A stretch of DNA of 14,460 bases from Planctomycetota bacterium (GCA_003644265.1 QNBX01000116.1:1-14460); one strand, 5' to 3'. Counted from the first letter of the stretch, positions 6,293-12,649 are shown. The notes: a model not told the origin generated them from the sequence alone. Translations and numbers: made by a program.

Positions 6293-7018
6293 TCAGCTCT
6301 TGTCGTCCTGCTTGTCGACGTCGGCCGTCGCGGCCGGTTCCGAGGCGGCGTCGGCCTCGGCCTGGGCGGCCTTGGCAGGCTTCTCGGCCTTGGCGGCGGG
6401 CGCCGTCTCGGCCTTGGGCTCGTCGGCCTCGTCAGCCTTCGCCTTGTCGGCCTTGTCGGCGGGCGTCTCAGCCGTCTCAGCCGTCTCAGCCTTCTCAGCC
6501 TTCTCAGCCGTCTCAGCCGTCTCAGCCTTCTCAGCCTTCTCAGCCTTGTCAGCCTTCTCAGCCTTCTCAGCCTTCTCAGCCTTCTCAGCCTTCTCAGCCT
6601 TGTCGGCCTTCTCAGCCTTGTCGGCCTGCTTGGCTGGAGCCTTCACGCTCCCGGCAGCGGGAGCCTTGGCGGTCTTGGACGCCGACGCCTTGGCTTTCTT
6701 GGAGGCGGACGCCTTGGCCGCGGGGGTCTCGGCGGCCGATGTCACGCGCGAACGCAGCGCCTCCAGGATCTCGGCCTCCTCGGACGCGATCTTGGTCTCG
6801 GCCTCCAGCGCCGCGAGCTCCTCTTCGGAGAGGTCCACCAGCTCGATGGCGTCCTGCTCGACCTCGAGCATGGCGATGTCGATCGGGTTGGTGTGCTCGG
6901 TCTCGATCAGCGGCGGCGCGCCACCGACCAGCTCCCGCACCCGCTTCTGCAGCAGGACGGTGAGGCGGAACAGCCCGCCGGTCTTCTCGGCCAGGTCCAT
7001 CACCTTGGTGCGATCCAT
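6293..7018 (-). CDS. rpoZ: RNA polymerase omega subunit with long repeat-built Lys/Ala/Glu tail
   Basis: This is a 241-residue protein. Residues 1-70 match the omega fold in its planctomycete-like form: 'LAEKTGGLFRLTVLLQKRVRELVGGAPPLIE' corresponds to the usual helix that binds the RpoB'/RpoC C-terminus. Omega assists polymerase assembly. Typical omega proteins are about 70-110 residues, so the remaining 170 are an extension. Residues 85-130 are Lys/Ala/Ser-rich (AKASASKKAKASASK), residues 132-185 are 18 uninterrupted Ala-Glu/Asp-Lys/Thr triplets, and the last part is again Lys/Ala/Pro-rich, like a histone H1-type tail. ATG 7018 was chosen for its AAGGAG at 7029-7024. The frame continues upstream through gmk only by chance. 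Its position right after gmk is the classic gmk-rpoZ order. The omega call is well supported by context and moderately by sequence. Confidence 0.85.
   Translation of the reverse strand: MDRTKVMDLAEKTGGLFRLTVLLQKRVRELVGGAPPLIETEHTNPIDIAMLEVEQDAIELVDLSEEELAALEAETKIASEEAEILEALRSRVTSAAETPAAKASASKKAKASASKTAKAPAAGSVKAPAKQADKAEKADKAEKAEKAEKAEKAEKADKAEKAEKAETAETAEKAEKAETAETAETPADKADKAKADEADEPKAETAPAAKAEKPAKAAQAEADAASEPAATADVDKQDDKS
6464..6625 (-). repeat. 9-base minisatellite, 18 units, inside rpoZ
   Basis: Eighteen consecutive 9-base units encode Ala-Glu/Asp-Lys/Thr triplets. On the plus strand they read as variants of TCAGCCTTC, TCAGCCGTC and TCAGCCTTG. The unit is a multiple of three, so copy-number change keeps the frame. 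Several units are identical, consistent with recent slippage. Confidence 0.95.
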
Positions 7019-7062
7019 GAGAACTCCTTCGATAGTGCGGTGTGTGTAGGGGCGAGGCGCCT

Positions 7063-7644
7063 TCAGGCGGCCGGAGCGGTCAACCCGACCAGTCGCAGGA
7101 TCTCCTGCGCGGCGTCCTCGATGTCGTGATTGATGATGATGGTGGCGCCCTCCTGATCGGCGAGCTGGCGCTCGACGGCGGCTCGGCCCAGGCGTGCGGC
7201 GATGGCGGCCTCGTCGTCGGTGCCCCGATCGCGCAGGCGTGTCTCGAGCACCACGGGGCTGGGCGCCGCGATGAACACCTGCAGCCCGTCGTAACCGGCG
7301 CGGCGGATGTTGCGCGCGCCGACCACGTCGACCTCCATGATGTGGACCTTGCCGGGCGTGGACAGGGCCGTGTCCAGCTCGCTCTTGAGCGAGCCGTAAA
7401 GGTTGCCCACCCCGAACACGTCGTTGGTCTCGACGAAGGCGCCCTGCTGGTGCAGCTGCTCGAAGCGCTCGCGGGTCACGAAGCTGTAGTCGTGGCCGTC
7501 CACCTCGCCCGGGCGCATGGGCCGGGTGGTGAGCGAGACCGAGACCTGCACCGACGGGTGCTGGCGCAGGCGCTCGATGACGCTGGTCTTGCCCGCGCCG
7601 CTGGGTCCCGCGATGACCAGCAGCTTGCCGACTCGGTTCGTCAT
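7063..7644 (-). CDS. gmk: Guanylate kinase
   Basis: This 193-residue cytoplasmic enzyme phosphorylates GMP (and dGMP) to the diphosphate using ATP. The P-loop GPSGAGKT is at residues 13-20. The GMP-binding region reads 'SVSLTTRPMRPGEVDGHDYSFVTRERFE' at about 36-62, and Tyr/Ser/Arg of the usual signature are present. 'VFGVGNLYGSLKSEL' and 'MEVDVVGARNIR' match the conserved 'YG(T/S)' and 'DVxGA' elements. A Leu replaces the usual His of 'SHTTR', a tolerated variation. The length is typical. The start ATG overlaps the yicC stop as ATGA (7641-7644), so translation is probably coupled. RpoZ follows after 44 bases. Confidence 0.97.
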   Translation of the reverse strand: MTNRVGKLLVIAGPSGAGKTSVIERLRQHPSVQVSVSLTTRPMRPGEVDGHDYSFVTRERFEQLHQQGAFVETNDVFGVGNLYGSLKSELDTALSTPGKVHIMEVDVVGARNIRRAGYDGLQVFIAAPSPVVLETRLRDRGTDDEAAIAARLGRAAVERQLADQEGATIIINHDIEDAAQEILRLVGLTAPAA

Positions 7645-8507
7645 TCGAGGTTGGCCGCCTGCTCGCGCAGACGCTCCACACAGGCCTTCATGGACACCAC
7701 GCGCGTGGTCACCTCGACGTCGGCCACCTTGCTGCCCAGGGTGTTGATCTCGCGGCCCACCTCCTGCAGCAGGAAGTCGAGCTTGCGACCCACCGGGCCC
7801 TCGGCGTCGAGCAGCTCCGTCAGGGCGTCCAGGTGGCAGGCGAGGCGGTCGAGCTCCTCGTGCACCTCCACGCGATCGGCGAGCTGGGCCACCTCGCGCA
7901 GGAGCGTGGGATCGTTGAGGGGCAGCTGGCGGTCGTCCAGCAGCTCGGCCAGGCGCCGCTGCATGGCGCTCTTGGCCTCACGCGCCAGCTTGGGGGCGCG
8001 ACGCTGCACGCCGACCAGCTCGCGCCGCAGGCCCTTGAGCTCGCGCTCGAGCACCTTGCGCAGGCGCGCGCCCTCGGCCAAACGCGAGCTGTCGAGGCCG
8101 TCCAGGGCGTCCTTCAGAGCGCCGATGACGGCGCGCTCCACCGCGCGTTCGTTCAGCTCCGGCTCGCTCAGCGTCACCACGCCGGGCAGGCGCAGCAGCT
8201 CGGCCCCGCCGCCCTCGTCGCCCATGTCCTTCAGGGCGCGGCGATAGACGGCCAGGACCTCGGTGTCGACGCGGGGCATGCGACCGCCCGAGGCCACGTC
8301 GAGGCGCACGAAGACGTCCACGGCACCGCGGCGCACCATGGCGCGCACGGTGGACTCGATGCGCGGCTCCAGGCGCAGCCACTCGCTGGCGGCGCGCACC
8401 CTGAGCTGCAGGTGCTTGCCGTTCACGGAGCGCACCTCAACAGAGGCGCCCACGCGGGACGCGCGCCGCTCGGCGCGGCCGTAGCCAGTCATGGAACGCA
8501 GGCTCAA
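7641..8507 (-). CDS. yicC: YicC family endoribonuclease
   Basis: This 288-residue protein has both signature ends of the YicC family. The N-terminal 'RSMTGYGRAE' is followed by 'VEVRSVNGKHLQLRVR' and 'RIESTVRAMVRRGAVDVFVRLD'. The C-terminus reads 'LLQEVGREINTLGSKVADVEVT'. Members are metal-dependent endoribonucleases linked to RNA turnover and stationary-phase survival. The frame starts at TTG 8507, giving the usual few residues before SMTG. An ATG at 8492 lies within the SMTG motif itself and would remove the family's N-terminal strand, so TTG (or CTG 8501) is preferred. The gene starts eight bases after the secG stop and overlaps gmk by four bases, the common yicC-gmk-rpoZ arrangement. Confidence 0.95.
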   Translation of the reverse strand: MSLRSMTGYGRAERRASRVGASVEVRSVNGKHLQLRVRAASEWLRLEPRIESTVRAMVRRGAVDVFVRLDVASGGRMPRVDTEVLAVYRRALKDMGDEGGGAELLRLPGVVTLSEPELNERAVERAVIGALKDALDGLDSSRLAEGARLRKVLERELKGLRRELVGVQRRAPKLAREAKSAMQRRLAELLDDRQLPLNDPTLLREVAQLADRVEVHEELDRLACHLDALTELLDAEGPVGRKLDFLLQEVGREINTLGSKVADVEVTTRVVSMKACVERLREQAANLE

Positions 8508-8515
8508 GGCTCGGG

Positions 8516-8920
8516 TCAGCCGTCCTGGGGCTCGGAGGTGCCATCAGCCGGAGCGCCTGCGTCCGCGTCACCAGCGGGAGTGCCTGCACCTGCGTCAGCA
8601 GGAGCGCCTGCGTCCGCGTCACCAGCGGGAGCCGTCTCGGCATCGATCGGCGCCGTGCTGGCGGGCGGATCGCTGTCGAGCGTGCCCACCACGCCCGAGT
8701 CGCCGCTGCGCATCTTGGTGATGACGATGGCCGTGAGCACCAGGCCGCCGATGAGGTAGCCGGTCACCTTGGCCACGCCCTGCGCCTTGACGCCGAAGGT
8801 CTGCGCGCCGGCGCCGCCAAAGGCCTCACCGAGACCGCCGCCCTTGCCCTCCTGGAGCAAGACGAGGCCGCAGATCACGACGCAGGCCAGGGTGAACAGA
8901 ACCCAGAGGATGCCTTCCAT
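8516..8920 (-). CDS. secG: Preprotein translocase subunit SecG with Ala/Gly/Asp-rich tail
   Basis: This 134-residue inner-membrane protein is a SecYEG channel component that assists SecA-driven export. Transmembrane helix 1 is at about residues 4-23 (WVLFTLACVVICGLVLLQEG). The conserved cytoplasmic loop 'GKGGGLGEAFGGAGAQTFG' comes next, and helix 2 is at about 51-69 (TGYLIGGLVLTAIVITKM). The core of about 72 residues is standard. Residues 73-134 are an extra, low-complexity, acidic tail containing duplicated 'PAGDADAGAPAD' motifs. The start ATG has AGGAGT at 8932-8927, six bases upstream, overlapping the tpiA stop codon TAG. The tpiA-secG order is common in bacteria. Confidence 0.95.
   Translation of the reverse strand: MEGILWVLFTLACVVICGLVLLQEGKGGGLGEAFGGAGAQTFGVKAQGVAKVTGYLIGGLVLTAIVITKMRSGDSGVVGTLDSDPPASTAPIDAETAPAGDADAGAPADAGAGTPAGDADAGAPADGTSEPQDG
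8550..8631 (-). repeat. Duplicated 31-base unit in the SecG tail
   Basis: An identical 31-base stretch occurs at 8550-8580 and 8601-8631, 51 bases apart, with a diverged partial copy between them. It encodes the repeated 'AGDADAGAPAD' segment, so the SecG tail grew by in-frame duplication. Confidence 0.85.
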
Positions 8921-8930
8921 CTGATGACTC

Positions 8931-9695
8931 CTAGTGTGAACCGCCCGCGGCGACGATCAGCGCCGCGAACGAGTCGAATGTCAGTGACGCGCCGCCAACC
9001 AGGGCGCCGTCGATGTCGGGGCAGGCCAGCAGCTCGGACACGTTGCCCGGCTTGACGCTGCCCCCGTATTGAATGCAGCTGCGCTCGGCGGCCGGGGCGC
9101 CGAAGCCCTGGGCCAGGTGCGCGCGGATGCTCGCGTGCACGGCTTGGGCCTGGTCGGGCGTGGCCACCTTGCCGGTGCCGATGGCCCAGACGGGCTCGTA
9201 GGCGATGCTGACCCGCTCGCTCAGCAGCGCGCCGTCCAGCCCCTCGGTGCCCGCGGTCAGCTGCCCCAGCACGACGGCGTCGGTCTGATTGGCCTCGCGC
9301 TGCTCGAGCGTCTCGCCCACGCACAGCAGCACGTCGAGCCCCGCGGCCAGCGCCGCGTCGAGGCGCGCGCGCACGTCGGCGTCGGTCTCGCCCAGCACAT
9401 GCCGGCGCTCGGAGTGCCCCACGATCACCGCGCTGGCGCCGGCGTCCTGGACCTGGGTCACCGAGGTCTCGCCGGTGAAGGCGCCCTTGTGCTCGGGGCG
9501 ACAGGTCTGTGCGCCCACCACCACCTCGCTGCCCGCCAGGGCGCGAGACGTGCGCTCGAGCCAGACGTCCGTGGGGAAGATGCCCACGCGCACGCCGTCC
9601 GGACGCTGCATGCCCGCCAGCGCGGCGCAGAAGGCGTCGACCTCCGCGCGCCCCAGGTGCATCTTCCAGTTGCCGGCGAGGTACGGGGTCCTCAT
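8931..9695 (-). CDS. tpiA: Triosephosphate isomerase
   Basis: This 254-residue TIM-barrel enzyme interconverts dihydroxyacetone phosphate and glyceraldehyde 3-phosphate. Active-site residues are Asn9 and Lys11 in 'AGNWKM', His94 in 'VGHSERR' and Glu167 in 'AYEPVWAIGTG', which also opens the flexible loop. The phosphate-binding 'IQYGGSVKPGN' and 'GALVGGASL' are present. 'GAQTCRPEHKGAFTGE' replaces the more usual 'GAQN...GAFTGE', a minor variant. Its length is standard. The ATG at 9695 overlaps the stop of the DAHP synthase gene as ATGA, suggesting coupled translation. It is followed 10 bases later by secG. Confidence 0.98.
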   Translation of the reverse strand: MRTPYLAGNWKMHLGRAEVDAFCAALAGMQRPDGVRVGIFPTDVWLERTSRALAGSEVVVGAQTCRPEHKGAFTGETSVTQVQDAGASAVIVGHSERRHVLGETDADVRARLDAALAAGLDVLLCVGETLEQREANQTDAVVLGQLTAGTEGLDGALLSERVSIAYEPVWAIGTGKVATPDQAQAVHASIRAHLAQGFGAPAAERSCIQYGGSVKPGNVSELLACPDIDGALVGGASLTFDSFAALIVAAGGSH

Positions 9696-10771
9696 GCGCT
9701 CAGGGCCTCGTTGGAGGAGCTGGAGGCCTTGGCGGCGGCGGACGCTGAGGTCGGCCGACAGAGCGTGCGCCCGGTGAGCCGGGCCAGCGCGTCGGCGTCA
9801 CGCATGAGCGCGTCGAAGTCGTCGGGCGGCAGGGCCTGCCAGGCGTCGCAGCGGGTGGCCTCGGGCCGGCCGTGGACCTCGACCAGCAGCCCGTCGGCGC
9901 CGGCCGCCAGGGCCGCGCGGGCCAGGGCGGGCACTAGCCGCCAGTCGCCGGCGGCGTGGGACGGGTCGACCACCACCGGCAGCCCGATGCGCCGCTTGAG
10001 ATACGGCACCACGCCCAGGTCGAGCATGGAGCGCACGTGGCGGTCCGGCGTGCGCACTCCGCGCTCGCACAGCACCACGTCGTCGGCGCCGCCGTTCAGC
10101 AGGTACTCGGCCGCCAGCAGCCACTCGTCGACGGTGGCCGCCATGTGCCGCTTGAGCAGCACTGGCTTGCCCAGCGCCGCCACCTCCGTCAGCAGCGGGA
10201 AGTTCTGCATGGAGCGGGCGCCGATCTGCACGCCGTCCAGGCGCTCGCCCACGCTCGACACCTGGCGCGGGTCGGTCAGCTCGGTGAAGAACGGCAGGCC
10301 CACCGCGCGGGAGACTTCGACCAGCCGGTCGAGCGCCTGTTCGCCGCCGCCCTGGAACGCGTGCGGGCTGGTGCGCGTCTTGAACACGCCGCCGCGCAGC
10401 GCCGTGGCGCCGGCGGCCTTGACGCGCTGCGCCACCGCCAGCAGGTCGTCGACGCCCTCCACGGTGCAGGGCCCCGCCACCACCGCCACACGGCCGGCGC
10501 CGAACGACGCGTGACCCAGGCTGACCTGGCGCTCGCCGTGGTCGGCCGTGCGCTCCACCAGGCTCTTGGTCGAGCCCAACGAGAGCACGCGCTCCACACC
10601 CGGAATGCGGGCCAGAGCGTCAGCAGGGAGTGTCCGGTCGCCGCCTGTCACCACGAACGCGAGGCGGTCACCAAGACGGGTCTCTTCGACCTGCAGGTCG
10701 AGATCCGTCAGGGCCGCCTGAACCGACGATCGTTGGGGCAGTCCAGCGTCCGGGTGGAGCAGGATGATCAC
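9692..10771 (-). CDS. aroF: 3-deoxy-7-phosphoheptulonate (DAHP) synthase, type I-beta with N-terminal regulatory domain
   Basis: This enzyme condenses phosphoenolpyruvate with erythrose 4-phosphate, the first step of the shikimate pathway. Residues 1-65 are the ferredoxin-like/ACT-like allosteric domain typical of the Thermotoga-type enzyme (IILLHPDAG, then 'ALARIPGVERVLSLG'). The barrel contains Cys102 in 'VAGPCTVE', Lys131 in 'FKTRTSPHAFQG', His272 in 'DPSHAAG', Glu298 in 'LLVEVH' and Asp309. This is the full metal-ligand set, and as I recall in the same numbering as the Thermotoga enzyme. GTG 10771 (359 residues) was chosen because it begins exactly at the conserved first strand. An upstream GTG at 10822 overlaps the predicted -10 box. 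No good ribosome binding site is visible. The last 20 residues are a Ser/Ala-rich extension. The aroF symbol follows common usage for this subtype. Confidence 0.93.
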   Translation of the reverse strand: MIILLHPDAGLPQRSSVQAALTDLDLQVEETRLGDRLAFVVTGGDRTLPADALARIPGVERVLSLGSTKSLVERTADHGERQVSLGHASFGAGRVAVVAGPCTVEGVDDLLAVAQRVKAAGATALRGGVFKTRTSPHAFQGGGEQALDRLVEVSRAVGLPFFTELTDPRQVSSVGERLDGVQIGARSMQNFPLLTEVAALGKPVLLKRHMAATVDEWLLAAEYLLNGGADDVVLCERGVRTPDRHVRSMLDLGVVPYLKRRIGLPVVVDPSHAAGDWRLVPALARAALAAGADGLLVEVHGRPEATRCDAWQALPPDDFDALMRDADALARLTGRTLCRPTSASAAAKASSSSNEALSA

Positions 10772-10791
10772 GACGCACGCACCCGTGAATA

Positions 10792-10805
10792 GGGGGATTT
10801 CCCCC
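10792..10805 (-). promoter_or_regulatory. Short GC hairpin in the DAHP synthase leader
   Basis: GGGGG and CCCCC flank a four-base AAAT loop, about 20 bases before GTG 10771 and inside the roughly 44-base leader predicted from the promoter at 10821-10850. It could affect ribosome access or message stability. It lacks a T tract and is not a terminator. Confidence 0.4.
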
Positions 10806-10820
10806 GGAATCGAGCCCAAC

Positions 10821-10850
10821 ACGATAGCGCTGACGGCGCCCGGCGGTCAA
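10821..10850 (-). promoter_or_regulatory. Sigma-70 promoter for the aroF-tpiA-secG-yicC-gmk-rpoZ-ftsK cluster
   Basis: On the minus strand TTGACC (10850-10845) is followed by an 18-base spacer and TATCGT (10826-10821). The -35 box differs from consensus at one base. It physically includes the stop codon of the upstream gspK-like gene (TGA, 10849-10847). Transcription would start near 10814. Confidence 0.6.
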
Positions 10851-12388
10851 CGCCGGTCGAAAGGCCGTTCAAAACGGTCGTCGGAGGCCTGCTCGAAATC
10901 CTCCGGGAAGTCCTCGGGCCGGCGCGCGTCGACGTACTCCTCGAGCGGCATCAGCGGCACGATCAGGGGCTGCTCCTCGTCGGCGATGCGCCAGACCACG
11001 CAGCGGTAGCTCCCGCGCCGCCCGCTGAGCGGGTCAAAGATGTTTATCTTAATCGTGAAGACATCGCTAGTGACTGACAAACGGCCTACAAATTCGTCTT
11101 TCTCGCTGTCCTCTGTGAAGACCGAAAGATCCCACTGGTCCTCCACCTTGCTGAAGATCTCGCTGGGCTCCTGGAAGACGTAGAAGGCCGGGTCGTCCTC
11201 GTCGAGTTCGTCCTCCTCCTGGCCCTCATCAAGCTGATCGGGGTCCTGGCTGTTGGCGTCCTGGCCGAAATCGTCCTGCTCCTCGCCCAGCTCGGCGAGC
11301 TCGTCCGTGAGCTCCCGGACCCGGTTGCGGAACTCGATCACGCGCTCCAGGTAGGCGCTGGGGATGTCCTCGGGGGCCAGGGCCCGCAGCACCAGCAGCG
11401 GCGCGGTGTTGCAGTTGATCAGGCCGTTATTGGTGGTGGAGGCCGTGTCGATGGCCGGCTCCTCGGCGGCCTCGTCGCCCGCCTCGTCATCAAAGGCCGA
11501 GGCCATGGGGCTGTCGGAGAACTCGTCGTTCTCGGGCGGCGGGCGCTTCAGCTCCAGGTGGGTCCAGACCGTGAGGTACTCGCGCAGGCCCGGGTAGAAC
11601 ACGTCGTCCTCCACGAAGCCCTCGAGTTGCTCGGGCACCAGCCCCTCGAGCAGCAGCAGCTCGGACAGGGTCATGGGGAACTGCACCTCGTCGTTCTCGA
11701 TGATGTCGGTGTCGACCTCGGAGGCCTCCGTGTCCTGGGCGTCGGTGCGCTTGAGCGTGGGCGGGTCGCGGCGGTCGAACAGATCGCTGCGGTCCCCCAC
11801 CACCCAGTTGTCCAGGTCATCCAGCAGATCGGCCGCGTCAAAGCCGGAGAGGTCGAGGCTGGTGCCCTCAAAGGCCTTGTCGAGCAGGCGTTCGAAGACC
11901 TCGCGCCAGTCCTCGCGCCGCTCCTCGTCCTCGGCCCACAGGCCCAGCAGGTTGATCTTGGAGTCCTCGTCGATGACCTCGACGTGGATCGTCAGGCCTT
12001 CTCCCAGGGCCGGCGCCAGGGCGGCGCTGTTCATCCACTCGTCGAGCAGGCTGTCGGTGTTGCCGATGACGTCCGTGGCACCTCCGCCGCCTTCACCGCC
12101 GCCACCCAGACCACCCAAGCCACCGCCTGCGTCCCCCCCGCCGCCCTCCTCGTCCTCGGCGGACGCGTCCTCCAGATCGACCAGCAGCACGGAGCTGGCC
12201 TGGATGCGGGCGGCGTCCGCCAGCCAGCGCATGCGCCGGGCCGTGACCGCCTGGGCCGCCCGGTCGAGCTCGACCTGGGAGCCGAAGAAGACCTGGTAGA
12301 TCACCACCAGCAGCACCATGAACACGAGCATGGCCATCAGGATCGACGAGCCCTGCTCGCTGCGGCGGCGACGGATGCGGGTCTGCAT
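10847..12388 (-). CDS. gspK: GspK-like minor pseudopilin of a type II secretion system
   Basis: This 513-residue protein has a short basic leader (MQTRIRRRRSEQG), a prepilin-type cleavage point after Gly13 and a hydrophobic helix, 'SSILMAMLVFMVLLVVIYQVFFG'. The mature protein has Met, not Glu, at position 5, as GspK proteins lack that Glu. The periplasmic part shows GspK landmarks: 'EVIDEDSKINLL' at about 137-148, 'FPMTLSELLLLEGLVPEQLE' at about 237-256, and 'INCNTAPLLVLRALAPEDIP' at 324-343. GspK caps the pseudopilus tip. Unusual features are a Gly-rich insert at 82-103 and acidic stretches at about 298-316 and 366-400, making it longer than most relatives (about 300-350). ATG 12388 was chosen because it gives a proper prepilin leader; the frame runs on to 12580 through non-coding repeats. 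No other secretion genes are nearby. Confidence 0.82.
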   Translation of the reverse strand: MQTRIRRRRSEQGSSILMAMLVFMVLLVVIYQVFFGSQVELDRAAQAVTARRMRWLADAARIQASSVLLVDLEDASAEDEEGGGGDAGGGLGGLGGGGEGGGGATDVIGNTDSLLDEWMNSAALAPALGEGLTIHVEVIDEDSKINLLGLWAEDEERREDWREVFERLLDKAFEGTSLDLSGFDAADLLDDLDNWVVGDRSDLFDRRDPPTLKRTDAQDTEASEVDTDIIENDEVQFPMTLSELLLLEGLVPEQLEGFVEDDVFYPGLREYLTVWTHLELKRPPPENDEFSDSPMASAFDDEAGDEAAEEPAIDTASTTNNGLINCNTAPLLVLRALAPEDIPSAYLERVIEFRNRVRELTDELAELGEEQDDFGQDANSQDPDQLDEGQEEDELDEDDPAFYVFQEPSEIFSKVEDQWDLSVFTEDSEKDEFVGRLSVTSDVFTIKINIFDPLSGRRGSYRCVVWRIADEEQPLIVPLMPLEEYVDARRPEDFPEDFEQASDDRFERPFDRR

Positions 12389-12435
12389 GTGGTCGCTCTT
12401 GGACGAGGGGCAGGGGGCGCGTGTTCCCGGCGGGC

Positions 12436-12441
12436 ACGATA
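12436..12441 (-). promoter_or_regulatory. Candidate -10 element for the gspK-like gene
   Basis: On the minus strand TATCGT lies within GCTATCGTG, nearly the same string as the -10 of the aroF promoter (GCTATCGTG at 10828-10820). It would give a leader of about 40 bases before ATG 12388. No convincing -35 hexamer is seen 16-18 bases upstream. Confidence 0.4.
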
Positions 12442-12515
12442 GCAGTCGGCGCGGGCGCGGGTGCGCTGACTGCCACGGGCGCCGGTGGCCTCCGGCGCGG
12501 GCGCGGGCGTTCCCC

Positions 12516-12587
12516 GGGTGCGGGCGAGCCACGGCCTCCGGGTGCGGACGAGCCACGGCCTCCGGGTACGGACGAGCCACGGCCTCG
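12516..12587. repeat. Three 24-base tandem repeats in a divergent intergenic region
   Basis: Three consecutive 24-base units occupy 12516-12539, 12540-12563 and 12564-12587. Neighbouring units differ at one or two bases (G/A at unit position 9, G/A at position 5, last base C/G). A 15-base direct repeat, CGGCGCGGGCGCGGG, also occurs at 12447-12461 and 12493-12507. The region lies between the divergent gspK-like (-) and glycosyltransferase (+) genes, which start 262 bases apart. Because 24 is divisible by three, every frame stays open through it. Confidence 0.9.
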
Positions 12588-12635
12588 CAGGCGGCCTTCT
12601 GCCATGGACCGCTGGGGGCGCCCGGCGCGGTCTGC

Positions 12636-12641
12636 TAGCCT
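12636..12641 (+). promoter_or_regulatory. Candidate -10 element for the glycosyltransferase gene, leaderless start
   Basis: TAGCCT, within GCTAGCCT, ends eight bases before ATG 12650. A transcript from it would begin at or next to the start codon, and there is no ribosome binding site in between. The -35 position is only weakly matched (TGGGGG at 12613-12618). Confidence 0.45.
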
Positions 12642-12649
12642 CCGCCAGC

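Noticed and set aside
6464..6625. A CRISPR-like regular repeat
   Set aside because: The 9-base units are contiguous with no spacers and lie in frame inside rpoZ; this is a coding minisatellite.
5204..7129. A 641-codon plus-strand open frame opposite ftsK and rpoZ with Leu/Ser repeats
   Set aside because: It is the mirror of GC-rich coding DNA and of the 9-base repeat in rpoZ; ftsK, rpoZ and gmk on the other strand are certain, and no ribosome binding site or family match is seen.
9069..10514. A 481-codon plus-strand open frame opposite tpiA and aroF
   Set aside because: Both genes on the minus strand have complete catalytic residues; the plus-strand product is His/Arg/Ala-rich antisense noise.
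12389..12580. N-terminal extension of the gspK-like protein by 64 residues
   Set aside because: It is translated tandem repeat DNA and would bury the prepilin leader, which must be near the N-terminus.
12485..12649. N-terminal extension of the glycosyltransferase by 55 residues
   Set aside because: It also reads through the tandem repeats; the conserved fold begins exactly at ATG 12650.
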